Below are positions 8,473-17,529 of a stretch of DNA of 64,000 bases, piece after piece; positions within the stretch are counted from its first letter, which is position 1, and each line of letters begins with the position of its first letter. A program made the position numbers and the translations under genes. The DNA lies in NCBI RefSeq assembly GCF_003115775.1, contig NZ_QEES01000002.1:186001-250000 (forward strand), in the 5' to 3' direction. This DNA is from Cellulomonas sp. WB94. Lineage in GTDB: Bacteria > Actinomycetota > Actinomycetes > Actinomycetales > Cellulomonadaceae. Below the pieces are notes generated by a model, which made no database searches, was not told the origin of the DNA, and worked only from the letters and a program-made list of their open reading frames with translations.

Positions 8473-9198
8473 ATGACCTACCAGACGGCTGACCTGACCG
8501 GAAAGGTCGCATTCATCACCGGAGGAAGCTCCGGCATCGGCTCCGAGGTCGCCCGGAGCCTGAGCGCCCAGGGCGTCAAGCTCGCCCTGTTCTCCCGCTC
8601 GGGCACCGCCCCCGAGCTGCCCGACACGCTCCAGCTCCACGGCGACGTCGGCAACCGCGCCGACGTCGACGCCGCGGTCCAGAAGACGGTCGACACGTAC
8701 GGGCACCTGGACATCGTGGTGGCCAACGCCGGCGTCGGCTCCTACGGCCAGTTCGTCGACGTGCCGGAGCAGCACGAGGACGAGATGATCCGCACCAACG
8801 TCCTCGGCACGATCTACCTGTATCGCGCCGCCGTCCCGCACCTGCAGGCCGCCGGGGGCGGCGACCTCATCACCGTCGCCAGCGAGGCCGGACGCCGCGG
8901 TCTACCTGGGGAGGCCGTCTACTCGGCGAGCAAGTTCGCGCAGGTCGGCCTGACCCGCGCGCTCGACAACGAGCTGCGTGAGGACGGCATCCGGGCGACC
9001 AACATCTGCCCCGGTGGCGTCTGGACGAACTTCGCGATCGACGACGCCCGCGGCCGCACCGACGGCAGCGACCAGCTCAAGGGGATGATGCGGCCCGCGG
9101 ACATCGCCGAGCTCATCACGTTCGTGCTGACCCGCCCGCGACACCTGCGCATCCTCGAGACCGCGCTGCGCCCGATGACCGAGGCGTCCTGGGGCTGA
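8473..9198 (+). CDS. SDR family oxidoreductase
   Basis: A 241-residue classical short-chain dehydrogenase. It has the TGGSSGIG nucleotide-binding motif (residues 16-23), NAGVG, a catalytic Ser in VASEAG and YSASK as the Tyr-Lys pair, then the PGGVWT loop. An AGGAGG-like site lies upstream. Between the dehydratase and aldolase genes, it probably oxidises or reduces an intermediate of the same sugar-acid pathway using NAD(P). Which step it performs is not determined. Confidence 0.88.
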   Translation: MTYQTADLTGKVAFITGGSSGIGSEVARSLSAQGVKLALFSRSGTAPELPDTLQLHGDVGNRADVDAAVQKTVDTYGHLDIVVANAGVGSYGQFVDVPEQHEDEMIRTNVLGTIYLYRAAVPHLQAAGGGDLITVASEAGRRGLPGEAVYSASKFAQVGLTRALDNELREDGIRATNICPGGVWTNFAIDDARGRTDGSDQLKGMMRPADIAELITFVLTRPRHLRILETALRPMTEASWG

Positions 9199-9242
9199 GC
9201 ACGACAGCCCGTCCACTCCCACCTGCAGAAACGGAAGCCGTC

Positions 9243-10178
9243 ATGACCGCACGCGAACCACTCCGGGGAGTCATCCCCCCGATCATCACTCCCCTGACAC
9301 CGTCCGGTGACGTCGACGTCGTCTCGCTCGAACGCCTCGTCAACTTCGAGGTCGACGCCGGAGTCCACGCGATCTTCGTCCTCGGCACCGGCGGCGAGGG
9401 GCCCTACCTGACGGAGGACCAGCAGCGGACCACGCTCGAGACCGTCACGACGACCGTGGCCAAGCGCATCCCCGTCCTGGCCGGCGTCAGCGACATCGGA
9501 ACACGCCGGGTCCTGCACAACGCGGCGATCGCGCAGGAGTACCCCATCGATGCCCTCGTGAGCACGAGCGCGTTCTACGGGAGCGTCGGGCGCAACGAGA
9601 TCGACTACCACTTCCGCACGATCGCTGCCTCGAGCGACCTGCCGCTCTACGCGTACGACATCCCGGTCTTCACGGGCGTGAAGATCCCGGCCGAGCTCAC
9701 CGTGCAGCTCGCGAAGGACGGCGTCATCGCGGGGGTCAAGGACACCAGCGGGGAGGAGGACGGCTTCCGCTACATCATCGAGCACACGCGCGACATCGAG
9801 GGCTTCTCGGTCATCACGGGCTCGGACATCACCGGTGACGCCGCCATCTTCCAGGGGGCGCACGGCATGATCGTGGGCGTCGCCAACATCGACCCGCACG
9901 GCTTCGTCGAGGTCTACGACGCCGCGGTCAAGGGTGACTGGGAGACGGCTCGTCGCGTGCAGGAACGGTTGCACGCGCTGCGGCTCATCACCAAGATCGC
10001 CGGCGGGCGCATCGGAGGCTTCAGCGCGACGCTCGGATCCTTCAAGGCCGCGCAGGTGCTGCGCGGCATCATCGACCACGACGGGCTCCAGCCGCCGCTC
10101 CTGCCGCTCGACGACGCCGAGCGGGCGCAGGTCAAGGCCGTCCTCGACTCCCAGGGCCTCGGGCGCATCGACGCCTGA
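9243..10178 (+). CDS. Dihydrodipicolinate synthase family protein, probable 2-keto-3-deoxy-acid aldolase
   Basis: A 311-residue class I aldolase of the DapA/NanA superfamily. The Schiff-base lysine is in GVKDTSG (K166) and the catalytic tyrosine in YAYDIP (Y138); VLGTGGEGPYLT is the carboxylate-binding loop. Its place at the end of a sugar-acid import and dehydration operon argues for cleavage of a 2-keto-3-deoxy sugar acid to pyruvate plus an aldehyde, not for lysine synthesis. A bidirectional terminator follows. Confidence 0.87.
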   Translation: MTAREPLRGVIPPIITPLTPSGDVDVVSLERLVNFEVDAGVHAIFVLGTGGEGPYLTEDQQRTTLETVTTTVAKRIPVLAGVSDIGTRRVLHNAAIAQEYPIDALVSTSAFYGSVGRNEIDYHFRTIAASSDLPLYAYDIPVFTGVKIPAELTVQLAKDGVIAGVKDTSGEEDGFRYIIEHTRDIEGFSVITGSDITGDAAIFQGAHGMIVGVANIDPHGFVEVYDAAVKGDWETARRVQERLHALRLITKIAGGRIGGFSATLGSFKAAQVLRGIIDHDGLQPPLLPLDDAERAQVKAVLDSQGLGRIDA

Positions 10179-10187
10179 CCGGAGACG

Positions 10188-10232
10188 ACGAGCGAGGCGA
10201 CCACCCGTGGTTCGGCCGGCCGCCTCGCTCGT
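10188..10232. terminator. Bidirectional terminator between convergent operons
   Basis: The 12-bp arm ACGAGCGAGGCG (10188-10199) pairs perfectly with CGCCTCGCTCGT (10221-10232) across a 21-nt loop. The convergent acyl-CoA synthetase gene ends at 10269. The position fits termination of both transcripts. Confidence 0.7.
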
Positions 10233-10268
10233 TCGTCCCCGTCGTGCGCTCGGCGCGGCGAGGCGCCC

Positions 10269-11993
10269 TCAGCCCTTGTCGCCGCCGCCCGCGGCGGGTC
10301 CGCCCTCGCGCGCGGCCCGCTCGCTGTCCGCACGGATCACGACGCGCCGGATCTTCCCCGAGATGGTCGTCGGCATCGCCTCGACGAACTCGATCACGCG
10401 CGGGTACTTGTACGGCGCCGTGCGGTGCTTGACGAAGCTCTGGATGTCCTTCTTGAGCGCGTCGGTCGGCTCGTACCCCGCGGCCAGGATGATGGTCGCC
10501 TTCACGACGGTGCCGCGGACCTCATCGGGAGCCGCGGTGATCGCGCACTCGACCACGGCCGGGTGGGCCATGACGACGCTCTCGACCTCGAACGGACCGA
10601 CGCGGTAGCCGGACGTCTTGATCATGTCGTCCGTGCGCCCGACGTACCAGAAGTAGCCGTCCTCATCCTTCCGGGCCAGGTCGCGCGTGTGGTACCAGCC
10701 GTCGTGCCAGACCGACTGCGTCGTGGCCGGGTCGCCGGCGTACCCGGCGAACAGCCCGATCGGTCGGGCACCCTCGGGGACCCGGATGCAGATCTCGCCG
10801 TCCTCGCCCGGCGCGGCCTCGGTGCCGTCCTCGGTGCCGTCCTCGGTGCGCAGCCCGACGTCGTACCCGGCCGACGGCTTGCCCATCGAGCCTGCCTTGG
10901 TCGCCTGCCAGTAGTTCGTGACGACGGCCAGGGTCATCTCGGTCTGGCCGTAGCCCTCCTTGAGCTCCAGGCCGGTGAGCGCCTTGAACGTGTCGAAGAC
11001 CACCGGGTTCATCGCCTCGCCCGCGATCGTGCAGTGCTGCAGCGCGGAGAGGTCGTACCGGGACAGGTCGTGGGTGATGAGGAACCGGTACACCGTGGGC
11101 GCCGCGCAGAACGTCGTGACCCGGGCGTCCTGCAGGTGCTCGAGCAGGCGCACCGCGTCGAACCGGTCGAAGTCGTAGACGTCGACGCAGGTCTCCATCA
11201 GCCACTGCCCGTAGAGCTTGCCCCACACCGACTTGGCCCAGCCGGTCTCCGACAGGGTCAGGTGCAGGCCCTCGGGGTCGACGCGCTGCCAGTACTTGGC
11301 GGTCGCGATGTGCGCGATCGGGTACGAGAAGTCGTGCACGACCATCTTCGGCTGCGCGGTCGTGCCCGACGTGAAGTAGAGCAGCATCGGGTCGTCGACC
11401 GCGGGCAGGTCTGCGGCCGCGGGGCGGACGAACGGCGCTGCGTCCGCCAGGCCGCCGTCGAAGTCCGCCCACCCGTCCCGGGTGCCCCGTACGCCCATCT
11501 TCACGAGGGACCGGCCGAGCTGGGCCTCGGCCTGCTCGACCTCGTGGGCCACCTGGCCCTCGAGCGTGCACACGACCGCGCTGATGTCGGCCTCGGACAG
11601 CCGGAAGACGAGGTCGTACGCCATGAGCTGGTTCGTGGCCGGGACGACGACGGCGCCGATCTTGTGCAGGGCCGTGATGGCCCACCAGAACTGGGCGTGC
11701 CGCTTGAGGATGAGCAGGACCCGGTCGCCCTTGCGGATGCCCTGGGACAGGAAGTACGACGCGGCCTGGTCGCTGAGCCGCTGGATCTCACCGAACGTGT
11801 AGGTGCGCTGCTCGCCCTCGTCGTTGCACCACCGCAGTGCGCGCCGGTCCGGGGTCAGGGCACCGAGCCGGTCGACGACGTCGTAGCCGAAGTTGAAGCC
11901 GGGCGGGCACTGCAGCGCGAACGACCGGGGGTTGCCGGCCTCGTCGAGGTCCTCGGTGAGGTACTGGGCGTGCAGGTCAGCCAGGTCAGCCAT
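10269..11993 (-). CDS. Acyl-CoA synthetase (AMP-forming, medium-chain ACSM/Acs-like)
   Basis: A 574-residue adenylate-forming enzyme that activates a carboxylic acid to acyl-CoA through an acyl-AMP. Motifs in order: the ATP loop YFTSGTTAQPK, the GYGQTE core, a WYHTRDL region, the hinge GRTDDMIKTSGYRVGP, and the C-terminal catalytic lysine in TISGKIRR. ATG at 11993 is preferred because GAAGGA lies 9 nt upstream and homologues start there. It stands alone between two terminators. The chain-length preference is inferred from overall resemblance only. Confidence 0.87.
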   Translation of the reverse strand: MADLADLHAQYLTEDLDEAGNPRSFALQCPPGFNFGYDVVDRLGALTPDRRALRWCNDEGEQRTYTFGEIQRLSDQAASYFLSQGIRKGDRVLLILKRHAQFWWAITALHKIGAVVVPATNQLMAYDLVFRLSEADISAVVCTLEGQVAHEVEQAEAQLGRSLVKMGVRGTRDGWADFDGGLADAAPFVRPAAADLPAVDDPMLLYFTSGTTAQPKMVVHDFSYPIAHIATAKYWQRVDPEGLHLTLSETGWAKSVWGKLYGQWLMETCVDVYDFDRFDAVRLLEHLQDARVTTFCAAPTVYRFLITHDLSRYDLSALQHCTIAGEAMNPVVFDTFKALTGLELKEGYGQTEMTLAVVTNYWQATKAGSMGKPSAGYDVGLRTEDGTEDGTEAAPGEDGEICIRVPEGARPIGLFAGYAGDPATTQSVWHDGWYHTRDLARKDEDGYFWYVGRTDDMIKTSGYRVGPFEVESVVMAHPAVVECAITAAPDEVRGTVVKATIILAAGYEPTDALKKDIQSFVKHRTAPYKYPRVIEFVEAMPTTISGKIRRVVIRADSERAAREGGPAAGGGDKG

Positions 11994-12117
11994 GGTCACT
12001 CGTCCTTCTCCGTCCGCTCGCCGCCTCGGGGCAGTCCGGGCGCCGGATGTGGACGCTACTCGCTCGCCCGCACCGATCCACGGGACTGTTGTCACGCCTC
12101 CGCAGGTCGCATCCCGC

Positions 12118-13542
12118 TCAGGGACCCGGGTCACGCCCCCCGGGGCCCGGCGCGGCATCCACGGGCAGGCGCAGCGCGGCGCGCAGCCCGCCCAGCGCCG
12201 ACGGGGCCAGCGTCACGTCTCCGCCCTGCTCCCGGGCGACCTCGCGGGCGATCGCGAGGCCGAGCCCGCTGCCTCCGGAGTCCCGCTCCCGCGCCTCGTC
12301 GAGCCGGACGAAGCGCTCGAAGACCCGCTGGCGGTCCTCCTCGGGCACGCCGTGGCCGTCGTCCTCGACCGTGACCGCACCGTCGTCGACGGTGACCAGG
12401 ACGCGGGTCGAGGCGTGCCGCAGCGCGTTGTCGACGAGGTTGCGCACGACCCGGCCGATCGCTGCCGGGTCGCCGAGCGCGACGCCGGAGCCCGCGACGC
12501 CGACGTCGACGCCGTCGACCGGACGCGCGGCCCCGACCGCGTCGTGAGCCAGGCGGCCGAGGTCGATCGGGCTGCGGACGACCGGCGCGGACCCGACCCG
12601 GGCGAGCAGCAGCAGGTCGTCCACGAGCGCCTGCATGCGCAGGACCTCGCCCTTGAGGTCCTCGGCGAGCTCCGCCGTGCTGTACGCGGCGGGGTGGGCG
12701 CGGGCGACGTCGATGCTCGCGCGCACGGCGGCGAGCGGCGACCGCAGCTCGTGCGCTGCGTCGGCCGTGAAGGTGCGCTGGCGGGCGGCAGCATCCTCGA
12801 GCCTGTCGAGCATCTCGTTCAGCGTCCGGGCCAGCGCGCCGAGCTCGTCGTCCGCGTCGCGGACCGGCAGCGAGCCCGGTCCGCCCGTGCGTGCCACCTG
12901 GGCCGCGGCCCGGCGCATCTGCTCCACGGGGAGCAGCGCTCGACCGAGCACCATCCAGATCACCCACGCGAGCAGGGCGGTGAGCAGCGGGACGACGACG
13001 ACGAGCGAGACGCGCAGAGCGCCCAGCAGTCCTCGGACCTCGGCGAGCGGCACGGTCGCCACGACGGTGACCGGGGCGCCCCGGTAGGTGGTCGCCCGGA
13101 CGGCGACCCGCGCCTCGTCGTCGTAGGTCGTGGCGGCCGTGGTGACCAGCACCTCGTCGCCCGCCTTCGACCGCAGCGCGGCAAGCTCGCTCGACACCAG
13201 GACGGGCAAGGTGCGACTCGCGTTGGGGGACGACGCGATGACCAGGCCGGACGCGTCGAGCAGCTGGGCGATCTCACGCGGCTCGGCCACCGGGAGCGCC
13301 TCGGGCAGGCGGTCGTCGGTCGCCAGCGCGGCGATCGTCACGGCCCGGTCCCGGGCGATGCCGTCGAGCGCCGCCACCCGGCTGCGCGACAGGACGCTCG
13401 TGAGCGCCACGGCACCGGCGACGAGCGTGACGCACAGCAGCACCGCGGTCAGCACGGTCAGCCGCAGCCGCAGCGACCAGCCGCGCCAGCCGCGGCCGTG
13501 CTGCCTGCGGTTCGACCGCGTCGGGACGTCGCCCGCCGGCAC
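12118..13542 (-). CDS. Two-component sensor histidine kinase
   Basis: A 474-residue membrane kinase: TM1 at about 27-50, an extracytoplasmic sensor of about 125 residues, TM2 at about 176-199, a HAMP linker, the H-box HELRSPL with phospho-acceptor H264, N-box NLVDNALRH, and G boxes DDGHGVPEED and GGSGLGLAIA. It starts 4 nt after the response regulator stop, so the two are co-transcribed. The exporter operon facing it suggests that the system senses envelope stress or a peptide and controls those genes. Confidence 0.92.
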   Translation of the reverse strand: MPAGDVPTRSNRRQHGRGWRGWSLRLRLTVLTAVLLCVTLVAGAVALTSVLSRSRVAALDGIARDRAVTIAALATDDRLPEALPVAEPREIAQLLDASGLVIASSPNASRTLPVLVSSELAALRSKAGDEVLVTTAATTYDDEARVAVRATTYRGAPVTVVATVPLAEVRGLLGALRVSLVVVVPLLTALLAWVIWMVLGRALLPVEQMRRAAAQVARTGGPGSLPVRDADDELGALARTLNEMLDRLEDAAARQRTFTADAAHELRSPLAAVRASIDVARAHPAAYSTAELAEDLKGEVLRMQALVDDLLLLARVGSAPVVRSPIDLGRLAHDAVGAARPVDGVDVGVAGSGVALGDPAAIGRVVRNLVDNALRHASTRVLVTVDDGAVTVEDDGHGVPEEDRQRVFERFVRLDEARERDSGGSGLGLAIAREVAREQGGDVTLAPSALGGLRAALRLPVDAAPGPGGRDPGP

Positions 13543-13546
13543 CAGG

Positions 13547-14200
13547 TCAGCCCGCCACGCGGTAGCCGGCCCCGCGCACGGTCGTCACCGCGTCCCGGCC
13601 GAGCTTGCGTCGGAGATAGCCGACGTAGACCTCCACGACGTTGAGGTCCTCCCCCGATCCGTCCCACACGTGGTCGCGGAGCTCGACCTTGCCGACCACC
13701 CGGTCGCTGTGGCGCATGAGGTACTCGAGGAGCGCGAGCTCCCGGGTCGTGAGGTCCACCGGCGCGCCCGCCTGCGTGACCGTGCGCGTCGACGGGTCGA
13801 GCACGATGTCCCCGGCGGTCAGCACCGCGGGTCGGGCCCCGGCCGGGCGCCGGACGAGGGCCCTCAGCCGCGCGACGAGGACGACGAACGAGAACGGCTT
13901 GGTCAGGTAGTCGTCGGCGCCGACATCGAGGCCGTCGGCCACGTCGTGCTCGCCGTCCTTCGCGCTGAGCAGGAGCACGGGCGTCCAGATGCCGCGTTCG
14001 CGCAGCGCCGTGACGACGTCGTACCCGTTGCGGCGCGGCAGCATGATGTCGAGGACGATGGCGTCGTACTCGGTGTCCGTCGCGAGCGTCAGCCCGGTCT
14101 CGCCGTCGTGGGCGACATCGACCGCGAAACCCTCGGCCGCCAGCCCCCGCTCGAGTGCGCGGGTCAGTCCGCGCTCGTCGTCGACCACCAGGACCCGCAC
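13547..14200 (-). CDS. OmpR-family response regulator
   Basis: A 217-residue regulator with a receiver domain (DD at residues 7-8, phospho-acceptor D51 in VLDIMLP, K in YLTKPF) and a C-terminal winged-helix domain with LTTRELALLEYLM and a VRGAGYRV end. It pairs with the downstream kinase. It is divergent from the LolA-like/ABC operon across about 94 bp that contain an 11-bp-phased direct repeat, the usual binding geometry for this family. Confidence 0.93.
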   Translation of the reverse strand: MRVLVVDDERGLTRALERGLAAEGFAVDVAHDGETGLTLATDTEYDAIVLDIMLPRRNGYDVVTALRERGIWTPVLLLSAKDGEHDVADGLDVGADDYLTKPFSFVVLVARLRALVRRPAGARPAVLTAGDIVLDPSTRTVTQAGAPVDLTTRELALLEYLMRHSDRVVGKVELRDHVWDGSGEDLNVVEVYVGYLRRKLGRDAVTTVRGAGYRVAG

Positions 14201-14252
14201 GACTGCAGCATCCCACTGCGGACCCCGCGGACGGCGTCAGCCGTTGCCACCG

Positions 14253-14271
14253 GCTCTCAGCGTGCTCTCAG
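14253..14271. promoter_or_regulatory. Candidate response-regulator box: GCTCTCAG direct repeat
   Basis: GCTCTCAG occurs at 14253-14260 and 14264-14271, exactly 11 bp (one helical turn) apart. It sits between the divergent response regulator gene and the LolA-like gene. OmpR-family regulators typically bind such head-to-tail repeats. Binding is inferred. Confidence 0.5.
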
Positions 14272-14294
14272 GGGTGATGTCGCACAGTGGACCC

Positions 14295-15551
14295 ATGACC
14301 GAGCCAGCCGTACCTCGTCGAACCCTCAGCCTGCGGTCCCGCTGGAGCGTCCCCGTCGCCGTCGCGGCGCTCGTGGCCGGGGCGTTCATCGCGCCGCCGC
14401 TGATCGCGTCGGCAGGTGATCGCGGGCTCCCACCTGTGACCCCGGAGCAGCTGCTCGCTCAGGTCGCGGCGGCGCAGCCGACGGCCCTGTCCGGCACCGT
14501 CGTCTACACCGCCCGGCTCGGCCTGCCCGAGATCCCCTTCGCGTCGGCCGGCGGCGCCGACCCGATCGTGCTCCTCGGCGGCAGCTCGACGATGCGGGTC
14601 TGGTCGGACGGCGCGGACCGGTCGAGGGTCGCGCTGCTCGGGGCGACGTCGGAGTACTCGGTGGTCCGGGACGGCGCCCAGGCGTGGACGTACTCGAGCG
14701 CCGACGACGCCGCCGTCCACTACGCGCTCAGCGCCGCCGACGCGGCCCGCTACGACAAGCTCTCGAGCGACCTGCGCGCCACGACCGAGTCCCCCGCCGC
14801 GGGCGCCCTGCCCACCCCGGAAGACGCTGCCCGCGCAGCCCTCGCGCACGCCGACACGACCTCGGTCGTGACCCTCGACGCGCAGACGACCGTTGCCGGA
14901 CGCGCCGCGTACCAGCTCGTCGTGACGCCGCGAAGCACTGACACGCTCGTCGCGCGGATCGTCGTCGCCATCGACGCCGTGACCTCGACCCCCCTGCGCG
15001 TGCAGGCGTGGAGCACGCAGGACACCACGGCACCCGCCCTCGAGCTCGGCTTCACCGACGTGCGGTTCGCGACGCCCGACCCCTCCGTGCTGGCCTTCTC
15101 GGCCCCCGCGGGCGCCACGGTCAAGGAGGTCGTGGTCCCGTTGCCCGACAAGTCCGCGATGGTCTCCCCCGCGCCCGCGCCGACGCCCGGGACGCTCCCC
15201 GACGGCGTCTCCGTCACCGGCACGGGCTGGGCGACCGTCGTCACACTGGCCCACGTCGACGTCGCATCGCTCGTCGCCGGCGACCCCGCAGCCCTCACCG
15301 GGGCACTCGGGACGCGGCCGACGATCGGCTCCGAGAGCGCGCAGGGGCTCATCCAGGAGTTCGGCCCCAGCGACGGCAAGGGTCCGGGCGACAAGTTCAC
15401 GCTCGACACGGCGGCCCTGTACCAGCAGCTCACGACCGAGGTCCCTGAGGGGCGCCTGCTCAGCTCGGCGCTGGTGAGCGTCCTGGTCACCACCGACGGC
15501 CGCGTGCTCATCGGCGCGGTCCCGGCCGAGACGCTGCGCGGGATGGCGTGA
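14295..15551 (+). CDS. LolA-like secreted/anchored lipoprotein-carrier-fold protein
   Basis: A 418-residue protein with one N-terminal hydrophobic segment at about residues 17-40 after an Arg-rich start. The extracytoplasmic part resembles the LolA/MucB beta-fold: YTARLGLPEIPF, STMRVWSDGADRSRV and the VVTPRSTDTLVARIVVAID strand pairs. Such proteins bind lipids or act as envelope sensors. It shares a GTGA overlap with the ABC ATPase and faces a two-component system, suggesting a sensed lipid or peptide export module. Function is inferred from fold resemblance and context. Confidence 0.65.
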   Translation: MTEPAVPRRTLSLRSRWSVPVAVAALVAGAFIAPPLIASAGDRGLPPVTPEQLLAQVAAAQPTALSGTVVYTARLGLPEIPFASAGGADPIVLLGGSSTMRVWSDGADRSRVALLGATSEYSVVRDGAQAWTYSSADDAAVHYALSAADAARYDKLSSDLRATTESPAAGALPTPEDAARAALAHADTTSVVTLDAQTTVAGRAAYQLVVTPRSTDTLVARIVVAIDAVTSTPLRVQAWSTQDTTAPALELGFTDVRFATPDPSVLAFSAPAGATVKEVVVPLPDKSAMVSPAPAPTPGTLPDGVSVTGTGWATVVTLAHVDVASLVAGDPAALTGALGTRPTIGSESAQGLIQEFGPSDGKGPGDKFTLDTAALYQQLTTEVPEGRLLSSALVSVLVTTDGRVLIGAVPAETLRGMA

Positions 15552-16570
15552 CCTCGACGCTGCCGGACGCCATGCTGGCTGGTGTGGCTCCCGACGACGC
15601 GACGACGGACGACCTGACCGCTGACGAGGCGTCGGCGTTCGCTGTCCGGAGCCAGGGCCTCACCAAGCGGTTCGGCTCGGGCCAGGTCGCCGTCGACGGG
15701 ATCGGGCTGCAGGTGCTGCGCGGCTCCGTCTACGGCTTCATCGGACCCAACGGCTCGGGCAAGACGACGACGATCCGGATGCTGCTCGGTCTCGTGCGCC
15801 CGACGGCCGGGCGGTCCTGGCTGCTCGGCCAGCCGATGCCGCAGGCCGGCGGGTCGGTGCTGCCGAGGGTCGGGGTCCTCGTCGAGGGTCCGGCCTTCCA
15901 GCCGTACCTCAGCGGTCGCGCGAACCTTGCGCGGCTCGACGCGTGCGACGCGACAGCGGACCCGCGCACGTCCCGCCGCCGCTGCGACGACGCCCTCGAA
16001 CGCGTCGGGCTGGCAGCGGCCGCGACCAAGCGGTACCGGCAGTACTCCCTCGGCATGAAGCAGCGGCTCGGCCTCGCCGCCGCGCTCCTGCGACCCCGCG
16101 AGCTTCTCGTGCTCGACGAGCCGACGAACGGGCTCGACCCGCAGGGCACCCGCGAGGTGCGCGTCCTGATCCGTGAGCTGGCCGACGCCGGAACCACGGT
16201 TCTGGTCTCCTCGCACCTGCTCAGCGAGATCGAGCAGGTGTGCTCGCACATCGGGATCATGGGACGCGGCCGGCTCCTGCTCCAGGGCGACCGGAGCGTC
16301 CTGACCGCGCGCGGCGCTGCGCACCTCGTCGTGACGACCACCCTCCGGCACGTGACCACAGCGGCCGAGGTGCTCGCCGCAGCCCAGATCACCGAGGTGA
16401 GCGTCGACGGCATGACCCTGACCGGTCTGCTCGCGGACGTGGCCCCCGAGCGCGTCGCGGCGGCGCTCGTCCATGCCGGGGTCGACCTGCTCGGCCTCGA
16501 GGTCCGACGCCCGAGCCTCGAACAGCTGTTCGTCGCACTGACCGGAGAGGGCTTCGATGTCGCGCGCTGA
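15548..16570 (+). CDS. ABC transporter ATP-binding protein (ABC-2/bacitracin-type exporter)
   Basis: A 340-residue ATPase with Walker A GPNGSGKT (about 66-73), signature YSLGMKQRLGLAAALL, Walker B LLVLDEPTNGLD and the switch histidine in SSHLLSEIEQV. An extra 30-residue N-terminus precedes the domain, and the C-terminal extension is the type seen in DrrA/CcmA-like exporters. The GTG start overlaps the LolA-like gene stop, and its own 3' end overlaps the permease gene by 14 bp. Confidence 0.9.
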   Translation: MTSTLPDAMLAGVAPDDATTDDLTADEASAFAVRSQGLTKRFGSGQVAVDGIGLQVLRGSVYGFIGPNGSGKTTTIRMLLGLVRPTAGRSWLLGQPMPQAGGSVLPRVGVLVEGPAFQPYLSGRANLARLDACDATADPRTSRRRCDDALERVGLAAAATKRYRQYSLGMKQRLGLAAALLRPRELLVLDEPTNGLDPQGTREVRVLIRELADAGTTVLVSSHLLSEIEQVCSHIGIMGRGRLLLQGDRSVLTARGAAHLVVTTTLRHVTTAAEVLAAAQITEVSVDGMTLTGLLADVAPERVAAALVHAGVDLLGLEVRRPSLEQLFVALTGEGFDVAR

Positions 16571-17450
16571 CGTGGTCCAGGCGGGCGTCGTGGGCCCGAC
16601 GGCGCCCCTCGCCGACGCGAGCCCCCGACGAGGGGCGTGGGGGCGTCTGCTGCGCAGCGAGCTCCGGCTCGTCTTCGGTCGGCGCCGCAACATCGCCCTG
16701 CTCGTGGGGCTGTCCGCCGTCCCGCTGCTGCTCGGCACCGTCCTGTTCATCACGCAGGACACGGCGCTCGGCGGTCAGGGACCCGGCTTCATCGGGAAGG
16801 TGACCGGCAACGGGCTCTTCCTCGTGGTCGCGGCCCTGTTCATGTGCCTGCCGTTCCTCCTGCCGCTCACGACCGGGATCGCGTCCGGTGATGCGATCGC
16901 CGGCGAGGCGCAGGCCGGGACGCTCCGGTACCTGCTGGCCGTGCCCGTCTCGCGCACCCGTCTGCTCGCCGTCAAGGCGCTGGCCGCCGGCATGTTCGTA
17001 GCCGCAGCGGTGATGGCGATCGCCGTCATGGCGCTCGTCGTCGGCGCGGTGTACTTCGGCCTGCGCGACGTCACGCTGCTCTCCGGCTCGACCGTCCCGA
17101 TGGGTGACGGGATGCTGCGGATGGCCGGCGTCGCCGCCTACGTCGCGCTGTCCCTGACGGGTCTGGTTGCCGTGGGGCTCTTCCTGTCGACCCTCACCGA
17201 GGTCCCCGTCGGCGCGATGGCCGCGACGGTCGTCGTCGCGATCGTCTCCGCGGTGCTCGACACCCTCCCCCAGCTCGCCGCGATCCACCCCGCCCTGCTC
17301 ACGCACCACTGGCTGGACTTCGCCGAGTTCCTGCGGATCCAGGTCGACTGGGGCGTGCTCGGTCGCGGGCTGGGCGTCCAGGCCGCGTGGGTCGTGATCT
17401 TCGGGGCGCTCGCATGGAGCCGGTTCACCACGGCCGACGTCACGTCCTGA
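16557..17450 (+). CDS. ABC-2 type transporter permease
   Basis: A 297-residue membrane protein with about six hydrophobic helices and the ABC-2 arrangement: a cytosolic start (LLRSELRLVFGRRRN), then GDAIAGEAQAGTLRYLLAVP in the first cytosolic loop. It starts inside the 3' end of the ATPase gene and would form the exporter with it. It is the last gene of the operon; an imperfect hairpin follows at 17496-17520. Confidence 0.88.
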   Translation: MSRADVVQAGVVGPTAPLADASPRRGAWGRLLRSELRLVFGRRRNIALLVGLSAVPLLLGTVLFITQDTALGGQGPGFIGKVTGNGLFLVVAALFMCLPFLLPLTTGIASGDAIAGEAQAGTLRYLLAVPVSRTRLLAVKALAAGMFVAAAVMAIAVMALVVGAVYFGLRDVTLLSGSTVPMGDGMLRMAGVAAYVALSLTGLVAVGLFLSTLTEVPVGAMAATVVVAIVSAVLDTLPQLAAIHPALLTHHWLDFAEFLRIQVDWGVLGRGLGVQAAWVVIFGALAWSRFTTADVTS

Positions 17451-17495
17451 CGCAGGGGCGGGTCGCGACACAGACTGCCGCCGGGTCGCCGCGCG

Positions 17496-17520
17496 GTGCA
17501 TGCCGGCCACCGGCACGCAC
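17496..17520. terminator. Hairpin between convergent genes
   Basis: GTGCATGCCGG (17496-17506) pairs with CCGGCACGCAC (17510-17520), with one mismatch in 11 positions and a 3-nt loop. It lies between the permease stop (17450) and the restored 3' end of the minus-strand gene (17530). Its position supports that restored end. Confidence 0.55.
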
Positions 17521-17529
17521 CCGCGTGAG

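Noticed and set aside
9243-10178. dapA (lysine biosynthesis) as the name for the DHDPS-family gene
   Set aside because: The operon context is sugar-acid catabolism, and the superfamily also contains keto-deoxy-acid aldolases. The specific name is not supported.
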